Positions 1-7,274 of a stretch of DNA of 33,838 nt are shown here, piece by piece. The notes under the pieces were generated by a model. That model was not told where the DNA came from, made no database searches, and worked only from the letters and a program-made list of their open reading frames with translations. The stretch covers positions 1 through 33,838 of the forward strand of contig SIBG01000044.1 in the NCBI GenBank assembly GCA_009695305.1, written 5' to 3'. Both the position numbers and the translations under genes were made by a program. Numbering within the stretch: the stretch's first letter is position 1; every line of letters begins with the position of its first letter. This DNA is from Opitutus sp. (GTDB taxonomy: Bacteria; Verrucomicrobiota; Verrucomicrobiia; Opitutales; Opitutaceae).

Positions 1-13
1 GGAAAATCTTTAC

Positions 14-69
14 CAAGCCCAAGCTCCGGGCCGGACCGCCAAGCCGGTCCGTCCCTCCGCTTGGGCTTG
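14..69. repeat. Compound intergenic inverted repeat
   Basis: Outer arms 14-24 and 59-69 are an exact 11-bp inverted repeat (CAAGCCCAAGC / GCTTGGGCTTG). An inner hairpin pairs 32-37 with 46-51 around a loop that contains CAAG. It lies upstream of the transposase fragment. The CAAG/CTTG loop recurs in other palindromes of this window. It could be a transposase-associated terminal structure or a terminator of a gene left of the window; nothing in the sequence decides between these. Confidence 0.6.
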
Positions 70-157
70 CCAACCACCACCGCAGTCATCACATCAAACA
101 ACGCTGCGGACTAACATTCCACCTGGCTCAGTTTTCGGGACCCACTCAGAGGCGTGC

Positions 158-1024
158 GTGTTTGAGGCGTGCGAAAAGTCCGGGTGGTTGCTCCACGCGT
201 TTGTCGTGATGAACAACCACTACCACCTCGCGCTGGAGACCCCGGAAGGAAACCTAGTCGCGGGGATGCAGTGGCTGCAAGCGACGTTTGCGAACCGGTT
301 CAACCGGCTGCGGGGCGAACGCGGGCATTTGTTTCAGGGGCGCTACAAGAGTCTGTTGGTGGAACCTGGCGCGGCGCTGGGGCAGGTGTGTCACTATTTG
401 CATCTCAACCCGGTGCGGGCGGGGCTGGTGACGGTGGACGATTTGCCGACCTACCGCGCGTCGAGTTACTGGCATCTCTGGCAAAAAAAGCGGCCGGCCT
501 GCCTGCGCGTGGAGACGGCGCTTGCCGAGGCGGGTGGACTGGCGGACACGCCGGCCGGGAGACAGGCGTATGCGCGATTTCTGGCGTGGCAGGCGGCGGA
601 AGGGCCAGCCGGCAAGACCAAGGCGTATGTGTCGATGAGCCGCGGCTGGGCGCTCGGCACGAAGGATTTCAAGACCGCGCTGATCAACGACCACGCGCTG
701 GCGGAGACGAGTCGCGCGTGGGAGAAGACCGGCGTCCGGGAGATGCGAGAAGCGCGTTGGGAGAAGGCGCTGGCGGTCGGCCTCGCCGTGCTTGAGAAAT
801 CGTCCGCGGATGCGACCGCCGAGCGAAAGTCGGCGCCGTGGAAAATAGCGCTGGCGGCCAAGCTCAAGCAGACCACGCAGGCCGACAACCGCTGGTTGGC
901 GGAACACCTCCACATGGGCACGCCTGTGGCCGTGAGTCACCATGCCGGGCAAGTGCGGCGCGGCCTCAATCCAGCGGCGGAAAAACTTTGGCGTGAGCTC
1001 CGAATATTAAACATTAAAACCTGA
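158..1024 (+). pseudogene. REP-associated/IS200-like (Y1, HUH) transposase, 5' truncated
   Basis: The reading frame encodes a Y1-type transposase (RAYT / TnpA_REP group), which cuts and joins single-stranded DNA next to short palindromes using an HUH metal site and a tyrosine nucleophile. Visible motifs from the GTG at 158: the HUH pair H21-Y-H23 in NNHYHLALETPE, the family segment HLFQGRYKSLLVE (about 57-69), and CHYLHLNPVRAGL (about 78-90) with a conserved tyrosine (Y80) that may be the nucleophile. The C-terminal part (LAEHLHMGTPVAVS) matches the C-terminal extension usual in planctomycete/verrucomicrobial members. The usual first ~35-40 residues, with the YHVTxRGN strand, are absent. The frame stays open upstream but does not encode them, and no other frame does. 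The copy is therefore probably inactive. GTG at 158 is only the first start in the surviving part. The stop codon (1022-1024) lies inside a terminal inverted repeat. Confidence 0.8.
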
Positions 1025-1090
1025 CCCTTTTTATAGGTGCCATCCGAAGTGAGGTCAATCGACGGGGTCAGGTAACCCTTTTTATAGGTG
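1019..1090. repeat. Direct and inverted repeats at the 3' end of the transposase copy
   Basis: A 16-bp exact direct repeat (ACCCTTTTTATAGGTG) occurs at 1024-1039 and 1075-1090. ACCTGACCC at 1019-1027 is the exact inverse of GGGTCAGGT at 1065-1073, so an inverted pair and a direct pair are nested. CCTGACCC-type sequence next to this transposase group is a pattern I associate with its element ends. The second copy ends about 20 bp before the gene remnant begins, so this is the likely element/host boundary. Confidence 0.6.
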
Positions 1091-1110
1091 TCTCTTCACC
1101 CGGGGTGTAG

Positions 1111-1233
1111 GCCTTCGCATTGGTCGGGCTCATCGCGGCCACGCTGGTCGGCACGCCAGTGGTCGGCGACGCGAAAACGCGGCACGGCGCGATTGACCCG
1201 CACACATCCGCCGCAACAGTTCCCTCCCCATGA
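1111..1233 (+). pseudogene. C-terminal remnant (40 codons) of a disrupted gene, possibly a transporter
   Basis: Between the transposase-associated repeats and the SDR gene one frame encodes a hydrophobic stretch (AFALVGLIAATLVGTPVV) followed by a polar tail. It ends at TGA 1231-1233, which overlaps the SDR start as ATGA. It is preceded by an in-frame TAG at 1108-1110 and has no start codon. The four-base ATGA overlap is typical of translationally coupled operon genes, so this is best read as the genuine 3' end of an upstream gene whose body was lost. The hydrophobic segment suggests a last membrane helix, for instance of a sugar transporter, but that is a guess. Confidence 0.45.
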
Positions 1234-2003
1234 GCAAACTCCTCGGCAAGCGCGCGCTCGTCACCGCCGGCGCGCAAGGCATCGGTTTCGCGATCTGTCA
1301 GCACCTGCTCCGCGCCGGCTGCGACGTGTTTGCCCACTATCACCGCAGCGCCGATGGGGCGCGACTCCTGGCCGACGAAGCCAAAAAACTCGGCCGGCGG
1401 TTCGGCAGCGCGAGCGCCGATCTCACGACCAGCGAGGAGAGCACCCAGCTCGTCGCGGAGGCCGTGAAATTTCTCGGTGGGCTCGACGTGCTGGTCAACA
1501 ACGCCGGTTCGCTCGTCGGCCGCCGCACGCTCGCGGAGGCGGAGGATGATTTCTGGGCGGAAGTGATGTCGCTCAATCTCGGCAGTGTGCGGCGCGTCAC
1601 GCGCGCCGCGGCACCCCACCTCGCGGCCGCGGCAAAAGCTGGCGGCGGGGCGAGCATCGTGAATCTCTCCTCGCTCGCCGGCCGCAAAGGCGGGCATGGC
1701 GGCTCGCTCGCCTATTCGACCGCGAAGGGCGCCGTGCTGACCTTCACGCGATCGCTCGCCAGCGAACTCGGACCGCAGGGCGTGCGCGTGAACGCCCTCG
1801 CTCCCGGCTTGATCCTCGGCACGAGTTTCCACACGACGCACACGACGGTGGAGTCGGCGCACGCGACAATCGCCGGCATCCCGCTTGGGCGCGGCGGCAG
1901 CGCGGACGACGTGGCGCGCGCGGCCCTGTTTCTCGCCGGGGAATTCGACGGCTTCATCACCGGCGCGACGCTCGACATCAACGGCGGCGTGTATGGGTGC
2001 TGA
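1230..2003 (+). CDS. SDR-family NAD(P)-dependent oxidoreductase
   Basis: A 257-residue classical short-chain dehydrogenase/reductase, close to the FabG/gluconate-5-dehydrogenase group. The cofactor motif is TAGAQGIG (12-19), the structural motif NNAG (90-93), and the tetrad N116, S147 or S148, Y162 and K166. The C-terminus (ITGATLDINGGVYG) is typical of FabG-like members. ATG at 1230 is chosen because it begins just before the first beta strand and overlaps the stop of the upstream remnant (ATGA), implying former translational coupling. No Shine-Dalgarno is present. Substrate cannot be assigned; the PhyH dioxygenases downstream on the other strand suggest small-molecule or sugar oxidation. 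A GTAG-type hairpin follows the stop directly. Confidence 0.88.
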   Translation: MSKLLGKRALVTAGAQGIGFAICQHLLRAGCDVFAHYHRSADGARLLADEAKKLGRRFGSASADLTTSEESTQLVAEAVKFLGGLDVLVNNAGSLVGRRTLAEAEDDFWAEVMSLNLGSVRRVTRAAAPHLAAAAKAGGGASIVNLSSLAGRKGGHGGSLAYSTAKGAVLTFTRSLASELGPQGVRVNALAPGLILGTSFHTTHTTVESAHATIAGIPLGRGGSADDVARAALFLAGEFDGFITGATLDINGGVYGC

Positions 2004-2005
2004 CG

Positions 2006-2031
2006 GTAGGGCGGATTATCCCTAATCCGCC
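2006..2031 (+). repeat. REP-like hairpin (GTAG + 9-bp stem)
   Basis: GTAG (2006-2009) is followed at once by a perfect 9-bp stem, 2010-2018 with 2023-2031, and a TCCC loop. It starts three bases after the SDR stop. It may also act as a transcription barrier between the convergent SDR and PhyH genes, but there is no T-run. Confidence 0.65.
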
Positions 2032-2055
2032 GTTTCAGAGCGTGCGCCCGCCAAC

Positions 2056-2081
2056 GGCGCGTTCGGGATAACGCGCCCGAC
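2056..2081 (-). repeat. REP-like hairpin (GTCG + GGCGCGTT stem)
   Basis: GGCGCGTT (2056-2063) pairs with AACGCGCC (2070-2077). Read on the minus strand, GTCG (2081-2078) precedes the stem. The same 8-bp arms recur at 8394-8415. It lies just beyond the stop of the minus-strand PhyH gene. Confidence 0.6.
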
Positions 2082-2083
2082 CC

Positions 2084-2902
2084 TCAACCCTTGCCCGCCT
2101 CTTCGTTGCTCACCGGCTTGAAATTCGGGCGCCCGTAGCGCGTGGTCGGCACCGGGCCGATCGGGTTGTGGCGGAATTCGTCCACCCCGCGACAGAGATA
2201 GGTTTTGAAATTCGGGTTCACCGAGAGATCGTTTTTCACGTTGGTGCCGGAGTAGCGGACGGTGAGACCGGCGCGACGGCGATCGCTCGGATTGGCGGAC
2301 GAGCCGTGGATCGCGCGGTCGTCGTGCAGCGAACACTCGCCGGCTTTCAGCCGGAACTGCACCGCATGGTCCGCACTGAAGTCGGTGCCATCGGCAAGCT
2401 CAAGCGTGAGGACGGACGACGTGCTGAGGGATTTCTTGTGCTTGATGATCCCGCCGCGGTGCGAACCGGGCATGAGCTTCATTCCGCCGTTGACCTCGTC
2501 CACATCGTCGAACGCGAGCCAGACAGTGACAGAGTTGTGCGGCGCCATCGGCCAGTAATACGCGTCCTGATGCCAGCCGACGGTCGAGGGGCTGCGCGGC
2601 TCCTTGATGAAAAAATTGCTCGCCCACATGAAAAAATTCGGCCCGAGGATGCCCTCGACGAGATCGAGGATCTGCGGGTTCATCGCAATCTCGTAGAGGT
2701 AGGTGCTCGTCTCGTGCCACTCACGGATGTCTTTCGTGCTCTCGCCGGGCTGAAGGAGCGCAAGGAGGTGCGGCAGCTCGGCGTTAAGGCGGGCCATCTG
2801 CTCGCGGGTGTAGATCGGCGGCAGACCGAGGAGATAGCCGTTGTCGGCGTAGAATTTCTTCTGCGCGGCGGTGAGACGGTGGGAGGTGGAGGCGACGTTC
2901 AT
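2084..2902 (-). CDS. Phytanoyl-CoA dioxygenase (PhyH) family protein
   Basis: A 272-residue non-heme Fe(II)/2-oxoglutarate-dependent oxygenase of the PhyH superfamily. The iron-binding facial triad is visible: H111-Q-D113 in VGWHQDAYYW and the distal H199 in HDDRAIHGSS, with basic residues at 208-210 before AGLTVRY available to bind the 2-oxoglutarate carboxylate. I start at the ATG at 2902 rather than the in-frame TTG at 2917. That leaves an 11-bp gap from the upstream PhyH gene, so the two are very likely one operon. The substrate is unknown; the family hydroxylates many small molecules, and verrucomicrobia often carry paralogues in sugar-acid or natural-product loci. Confidence 0.85.
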   Translation of the reverse strand: MNVASTSHRLTAAQKKFYADNGYLLGLPPIYTREQMARLNAELPHLLALLQPGESTKDIREWHETSTYLYEIAMNPQILDLVEGILGPNFFMWASNFFIKEPRSPSTVGWHQDAYYWPMAPHNSVTVWLAFDDVDEVNGGMKLMPGSHRGGIIKHKKSLSTSSVLTLELADGTDFSADHAVQFRLKAGECSLHDDRAIHGSSANPSDRRRAGLTVRYSGTNVKNDLSVNPNFKTYLCRGVDEFRHNPIGPVPTTRYGRPNFKPVSNEEAGKG

Positions 2903-2913
2903 GGGGAAAATCT

Positions 2914-3945
2914 TCAATGCCCGCTGCGTGCGGGCTCGGTGGACGGGAGGCCTTGGGGCCAGCGCGCGTAGGCGGAAAACTTCGACCGGGTGCGGTCGTA
3001 GGCTTCGCGGCGACGGACATATCCAGCATGGTCCGTCACGGCGGCAGGTTCTTTTCGGCTGTGCACGAGAAAATCCGCCTCAGGTGGGTAACAAGCAACG
3101 GTGACTTTCTCGTAGAACTCACTTGACGCGAAACCCGCGGCATCGGTCTCACCAGGCCAGAGGCCGACATTGTTCGGCACCTCGGCGGACTGGTAGCGCA
3201 GGTCGATGCTCCACCGGATGTGATCGGCGGTGTTGGGCGTGGAGCAGTGCGGCGTGAGGTTCGTCATGAACACGACGCCGCCGCGCGGGCACGCGGCAGT
3301 GACGGCCCGGCGCGGATCGTCCGGCAGGTCGTCGTCTTTGATCACGAGAAAACCCGCGTTGCCACCGGTGTGGTGCGGGGCGACGCCGGTGCGGTGCGCG
3401 CGCGGGAGAATCTGCATGCAGCCGTTCGCCACATTGGCGTCCACGAGCGGAATCCAGCAGGTGATGATGAGCTGGTGATCGCACGCGGCGGCGAAGTAAC
3501 CGCTGTCCTGATGCCACGGCACGATGCCGCGGCCGAGATTCGGCAGCTTGGGCCGGAGGCGGTAGACGGAGGAGCCGACGATCTCCTCCGCGCCGAGCAG
3601 CGAGGCAACCTTGGCGAGGAGCTGCCGGTGGGTGATGACGCCGAACATTTCCGGCGCGTGGCAGCCGCCCCCGCGCAGACCCTCGAGGTGTTTCATCACG
3701 GCCTCCCCGTTGACGGGTGAGTCGCGGTGAAGCGCGGCGAGCCGGTGGTCGAAATCGAGGTTGGCGTGGAGCTGAGTGAGCCGGCCCTCAGCGTGAAGCG
3801 CGCGGACTTTCTCGTCGACGGCGGCGTGCAACTCGCGCCGCAGCGGCTCCAGATCAGCGGGCGCGAAAACGTCCGGCACGATGACGTAGCCTTCGTCGTG
3901 GAAGTGTTGCACCTGCTCCAGGGTGAGAGGCGGAGGCGATTTCAC
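2914..3945 (-). CDS. Phytanoyl-CoA dioxygenase (PhyH) family protein
   Basis: A 343-residue PhyH-superfamily Fe(II)/2-oxoglutarate oxygenase, first gene of the two-gene minus-strand unit. The N-terminus (LTLEQVQHFHDEGYVIVPDVF) is the usual opening of the family. The iron ligands are H145-Q-D147 (PWHQDSGYF) and H233 (LTPHCSTPN); R244 or R250 in the following strand is expected to hold 2-oxoglutarate. A roughly 90-residue C-terminal extension follows the core. The start is a GTG at 3945; the frame has a stop at 4000-4002 and no ATG in between. The two PhyH proteins are not close copies: motif surroundings and lengths differ, so they may act on successive intermediates. Confidence 0.85.
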   Translation of the reverse strand: MKSPPPLTLEQVQHFHDEGYVIVPDVFAPADLEPLRRELHAAVDEKVRALHAEGRLTQLHANLDFDHRLAALHRDSPVNGEAVMKHLEGLRGGGCHAPEMFGVITHRQLLAKVASLLGAEEIVGSSVYRLRPKLPNLGRGIVPWHQDSGYFAAACDHQLIITCWIPLVDANVANGCMQILPRAHRTGVAPHHTGGNAGFLVIKDDDLPDDPRRAVTAACPRGGVVFMTNLTPHCSTPNTADHIRWSIDLRYQSAEVPNNVGLWPGETDAAGFASSEFYEKVTVACYPPEADFLVHSRKEPAAVTDHAGYVRRREAYDRTRSKFSAYARWPQGLPSTEPARSGH

Positions 3946-4020
3946 GGGGCCAAGTTCGCGCCGCGTCGCGAGGTGCGCACGCTTTTTCGTGATGAAAATT
4001 CACGGTGATCGCTCCTCACT

Positions 4021-4089
4021 GGAGGGGCGCAGTCTTGCTGGGCCTTTTCCGTTCTCGATCTCAAGCCGGGCGCAGCAAGACTGCGCCCC
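4021..4089. repeat. Paired, inverted REP-like hairpins (BIME-like)
   Basis: Arms 4024-4040 and 4073-4089 are an exact 17-bp inverted repeat. Each arm is also a hairpin by itself: 4025-4032 with 4038-4045 (imperfect, loop TCTTG, preceded by GGAG at 4021-4024), and 4068-4075 with 4081-4088 (perfect 8 bp, loop CAAGA). It fills the divergent gap between the PhyH operon and the next SDR and ends 8 bases before the SDR start codon, so a folded transcript would place a stem over the ribosome landing site. Confidence 0.75.
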
Positions 4090-4097
4090 AAACGAAT

Positions 4098-4898
4098 ATG
4101 AAATTCTCCGACCAAGTCGTGTGGATCACCGGGGCGTCGTCGGGCGTCGGCGAGGCGCTGGCGCGAGCGTGCGCGCGGGAAGGCGCGCGGCTCGTGCTGT
4201 CGAGCCGGCGGCCGGAGGAACTCGAACGGGTGCGACGGACGTGCGACCGGCCCGCCGAGCACCTGGTGGTGCCACTTGATCTCACGCGCCATGAGACGTT
4301 TCCCGCCGCGGTCGGGGAAGTGCTCGCGCGGCGCGGGCGAATCGACGTGCTCGTGAATAACGGCGGCGTGAGCCAGCGCGCGCTCGCCGCGGACGCGACG
4401 CTGGAGGTCGAGCGCGCGTTGATGGAGGTGGATTATTTCGGGCCGGTGGCGCTCACGAAGGCGGTGCTGCCGGCCATGCGGGCGCGACACGCCGGGCGAA
4501 TCGTCGTCGTGAGCAGCGTGATGGGCTACGTCGGAACGCCGGGCCGCTCGACCTACGCGGCCGCCAAGCACGCGCTCCACGGCTACTTTGATTCGTTGCG
4601 GGCCGAAGTGTGGCGCGAGGGCATCGGCGTGACGCTCGTTTGCCCGGGCTATGTGAAGACGGCCGTTTCGGACAACGCGGTTGGGCCGCGCGGCGAAAAG
4701 CACGGCCAGACGGACGGCACCCACCTCACCGGAATCTCGGCGGAAAAATGCGCCGCCGCGATCCTGCGGGCGGTCGCGAGCGGCCGCGAAGAAATCTACG
4801 TCGGCCGCGAAGCCTACGCGATCTACGTGAAACGGTTCCTGCCGTGGCTGTATTCGCGGGTCGTGCGGCGAATGAAATTTTCGGTGAGCCAACAGTAG
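4098..4898 (+). CDS. SDR-family oxidoreductase (DHRS7-like/COG0300 group)
   Basis: A 266-residue short-chain dehydrogenase. It has the TGASSGVG cofactor loop (11-18), NNGG (87-90, usually NNAG), S139/S140, and the Y153-x3-K157 catalytic pair in STYAAAKHAL. The helix-alpha-4 position usually held by the tetrad asparagine (N-Y-F-G) is D112 here (VDYFGPV). The C-terminal part (AEKCAAAILRAVASGREEIYVG) resembles DHRS7-like and DltE-like membrane-associated SDRs. The frame is open upstream to 4005, but that stretch is a palindrome, so ATG 4098 is taken as the start. It is divergent from the PhyH operon. Substrate unknown. Confidence 0.87.
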   Translation: MKFSDQVVWITGASSGVGEALARACAREGARLVLSSRRPEELERVRRTCDRPAEHLVVPLDLTRHETFPAAVGEVLARRGRIDVLVNNGGVSQRALAADATLEVERALMEVDYFGPVALTKAVLPAMRARHAGRIVVVSSVMGYVGTPGRSTYAAAKHALHGYFDSLRAEVWREGIGVTLVCPGYVKTAVSDNAVGPRGEKHGQTDGTHLTGISAEKCAAAILRAVASGREEIYVGREAYAIYVKRFLPWLYSRVVRRMKFSVSQQ

Positions 4899-5041
4899 GC
4901 CGTTGCGGCGGTAATCTGGTCGATAAGCCAAGCCTCAGCCATCAGCTATCTGAGTCGATGTCGGCGCTTCCTTCGGTCGACTTTATTCGGCAGTCCCAGC
5001 CACGTCGTGCGTCGCAGAATCAATATCGGGCAAAACCGACT

Positions 5042-5254
5042 ATGAAAAACATACGCCTCGTCTTGTTATTGTGCAGCCTACAACAAGCAGTCTTCGCGCA
5101 AGCCACTGCCTACGACTATATCCTTGAGCAACAGCGCGCCCCAAAGGAAAAAGAAATCGCGATGACATACGCTGTCGCGATCGTCGTCGCAGGTGCACTT
5201 ATCGGACTCGGAGTCTACTGTGGCATTCGCCGTTCGAAAAAAGACAAAGAGTAA
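5042..5254 (+). CDS. Small secreted/membrane protein of unknown function
   Basis: A 70-residue ORF not recognised as any family. Residues 1-20 form a signal peptide ending in VFAQ, followed by a short charged segment (YDYILEQQRAPKEKE). A transmembrane helix lies at about 41-62 (YAVAIVVAGALIGLGVYCG), with a basic C-terminal tail (RRSKKDKE). The layout suggests a type I single-pass inner-membrane peptide. Base composition is visibly less GC-rich than neighbouring genes, which may indicate transfer. No Shine-Dalgarno. The preceding 143 bases (4899-5041) contain nothing I can identify. Confidence 0.5.
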   Translation: MKNIRLVLLLCSLQQAVFAQATAYDYILEQQRAPKEKEIAMTYAVAIVVAGALIGLGVYCGIRRSKKDKE

Positions 5255-5258
5255 AAAT

Positions 5259-5366
5259 CCCCGGGGCAAGCCCCGGGGCATTTGACAAGACCGCCGCAAA
5301 CTCATCCGACCATAATGCAATTCGCGCTTAAACCCGTCCGTCCAACCAAGCCGAAGCAAGCTTCGG
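5259..5366. repeat. Two short palindromes with a CAAG loop
   Basis: CCCCGGGGC (5259-5267) faces GCCCCGGGG (5270-5278), and CCGAAGC (5351-5357) faces GCTTCGG (5360-5366); both have CAAG at the turn. They sit between two small low-GC ORFs. The first is five bases past a stop codon and could act as a terminator, although no T-run follows. The loop resembles that of the REP-like hairpins in this window, but neither has the GNNG tetranucleotide. Confidence 0.6.
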
Positions 5367-5422
5367 GGTATCGGACCCACAGCGAATGAACCAACACTCA
5401 CCCAAAATTGGAGCGCGGAACG

Positions 5423-5752
5423 ATGTTTGAAAAATTTGAGCCGAGAGACAAAGCGGTGATTTACCAAGGCTTGCTTTGCCTCATCAGATCGAACTCGGGG
5501 GTCGGTTTCTGCAATCGCGATCAAGGACATCCTGCCTATGCCGCCGGGAAAAACGGGAAATCTGACTACAGTTCGTTTGGTGATTCACCGGATCACAATC
5601 GGCTATTCAAAATGATGCACGAACTGACGGCAGCACTATCCGAGGGAGACTTGGACGGATCATCCGAAATCGAGGAGCGCATTAATACGTGGTCGGACTT
5701 TTGCAGAATCGCGTATGAAGCATACGAAAAACACAAACGACCGACCAGTTAG
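5423..5752 (+). CDS. Hypothetical protein
   Basis: A 109-residue soluble acidic protein, not recognised. It is predicted largely helical (ALSEGDLDGSSEIEERINTW, then DFCRIAYEAYEKHKR) with two cysteines (C19 and C30) in LLCLIRSNSGVGFCNRD. ATG 5423 is preferred over an in-frame TTG at 5408. Codon use and base composition are clearly less GC-rich than the flanking metabolic genes, like the small ORF at 5042, so the pair may be an acquired islet. No catalytic motif is evident; it could be an immunity or antitoxin-like protein, but nothing visible proves this. Confidence 0.5.
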   Translation: MFEKFEPRDKAVIYQGLLCLIRSNSGVGFCNRDQGHPAYAAGKNGKSDYSSFGDSPDHNRLFKMMHELTAALSEGDLDGSSEIEERINTWSDFCRIAYEAYEKHKRPTS

Positions 5753-5838
5753 GTGCAGAGCTGGGGCGAGTCGCATTGTCCGACACCCCGCATCGGCGAA
5801 TTCCTGCTTTCAATCAGCCTTGTTAGTTCGGCGTTTCC

Positions 5839-7038
5839 TCAAGCAAAGCTCCCGCCTTGCGTGAGACCGAGGGCCTTGCGGCGGGCGCGGCGGTCGGCGG
5901 CGGCGGCGCGCTCGTAGCCGCTGCGGCGGTGCGCGGCGAGCGGATCGGCGGGCAGTTTGCCCTGCTTCCGCCACGCGGCGAGCGCGGGAGCCACGTCGGT
6001 GAAGAACGCTTTCTTCAGGAGCAGTTCGGCGTCGATCACGTTGTTCTTCGCCTGCGCGCGGCGGAGCGCGTCGTGATCGACCAGCGCGGCCTTGGTGTAG
6101 AGTTCCTGGGCGATGACCACGGTCTGGAGCATCGCCTCGATCTTAGGTTTCTCGTTGTGGCATTGATCAACCATGTAGGCGATCTTCGGCATGCGGCCAC
6201 GATCCGCGGCGAAGAAATGGATTTCGTGAAAGATGCGGAAGACCTGGTAGGGATCGATCGAACCGAGCGTGAGATCGTCGTCGGCGTAGCGGCGGTCGTT
6301 GAAGTGGAAGCCGCCAAGCATGTCCTCGTCGAGGAGCCACGCGACAATCTGCTCGATGTTTACCGCGTTGTAGTGGTGGCCGGTGTCGACGAGCACCTTG
6401 GCCCGCTTCCCGGCCTTCTTCGCGAGCAGGAGGGCCATGCCCCAGTCGGCGATATCGGTCGCATAGCAGGCGGGCTCGAAGGGTTTGTATTCGACGAGCA
6501 TCGTCTGCTTCGGGCCGAGTTTCTTGTGCAGCGCCTGGAGGCCGGCGGTGAAGTGGGCCTTGCGTTCGCGGATGCTGCCCTGCCCCGGATAATTCGTGCC
6601 GTCGGCAAACCAGAGCGAAAGATACTCGCTGCCGGTGGCCTTCATCAGCGCCACGGAGTCGACGCAGTGCTGGAGCGCGCGCTCACGGATGGCGGGATCG
6701 TTGTGGCCGAAGGAGCCCCACTTATAGCATTGGTCCTGAAAGAGGTTCGGGTTGATGGCACCGATCTTCACACCGTGCTGGCGGGCGAGGCGCACGACTT
6801 TGCGCGGATCCTCGCCGGCCACGAAATCCCAGAGCACGTGGACGGCGACCGTCGGGCAGCAGCCGGTGAGGCGGTGAACCTGGCCGGCGTCGGCGAGCTT
6901 GTCGCCCATGTCGATGGCGGCGGCGTCCTGAAAAAATTTTCCGAACCGCGTGCCGGTGTCGGCGAAACCCCAGGAGGGCGTCTCGATGCGAAAGGTGTCG
7001 AGCGCCTCGACGGCGCGGCGGAGAAGCTTGGGACTCAT
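5839..7038 (-). CDS. rhaI: L-rhamnose isomerase family sugar isomerase (RhaI type)
   Basis: A 399-residue xylose-isomerase-like TIM-barrel protein of the Pseudomonas stutzeri-type L-rhamnose isomerase family, which interconverts L-rhamnose and L-rhamnulose and often accepts rare ketoses. The metal ligands can be read off: E183 (LVEYKPFEP), D218 and H221 (LVDTGHH), H245, D253 and D255 (FHFNDRRYADDD). Their spacing matches the P. stutzeri set E219/D254/H257/H281/D289/D291 with a constant offset of 36. The start is ATG 7038; an in-frame TTG at 7095 would add 19 poorly conserved residues. It is the last gene of a minus-strand block with two TonB-dependent receptors and an Ldh2-type dehydrogenase. 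No rhamnulokinase or aldolase gene lies in the window, so the true substrate could be another deoxy or rare sugar. Confidence 0.8.
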   Translation of the reverse strand: MSPKLLRRAVEALDTFRIETPSWGFADTGTRFGKFFQDAAAIDMGDKLADAGQVHRLTGCCPTVAVHVLWDFVAGEDPRKVVRLARQHGVKIGAINPNLFQDQCYKWGSFGHNDPAIRERALQHCVDSVALMKATGSEYLSLWFADGTNYPGQGSIRERKAHFTAGLQALHKKLGPKQTMLVEYKPFEPACYATDIADWGMALLLAKKAGKRAKVLVDTGHHYNAVNIEQIVAWLLDEDMLGGFHFNDRRYADDDLTLGSIDPYQVFRIFHEIHFFAADRGRMPKIAYMVDQCHNEKPKIEAMLQTVVIAQELYTKAALVDHDALRRAQAKNNVIDAELLLKKAFFTDVAPALAAWRKQGKLPADPLAAHRRSGYERAAAADRRARRKALGLTQGGSFA

Positions 7039-7253
7039 GCGCCGAGTGTCAGGCCGCGGCCCGCGCCGAGGCCAGCCCGGAAAATGCGGAAACAATCCTG
7101 ACGGGCAACGCCCGGAGCTTTACGGGCCGGCCGAATGGCCCCAACGTCCGGCCATGTGCTACGCCTGCGGCAACCCGATCCATTCCGAGCCGTGGTTGCC
7201 TGCGCTCGAGGATGCCGCCCGTCACCGGCGCCCGCCGAAACAGCAACCGGTCG

Positions 7254-7270
7254 TGCCGCCGAAGGCGGCA
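7254..7270 (-). terminator. GC-rich hairpin just downstream of the Ldh2 gene
   Basis: TGCCGCC (7254-7260) pairs with GGCGGCA (7264-7270) with a three-base loop, four bases beyond the dehydrogenase stop on the minus strand. No T-run follows, so intrinsic termination is uncertain. The rest of 7039-7253 shows no supportable gene. Confidence 0.35.
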
Positions 7271-7274
7271 GCGG

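Noticed and set aside
2903-2917. TTG start adding five residues to the downstream PhyH protein and overlapping the upstream stop.
   Set aside because: An ATG at 2902 gives a normal family N-terminus; overlap coupling remains possible but has no ribosome-site support.
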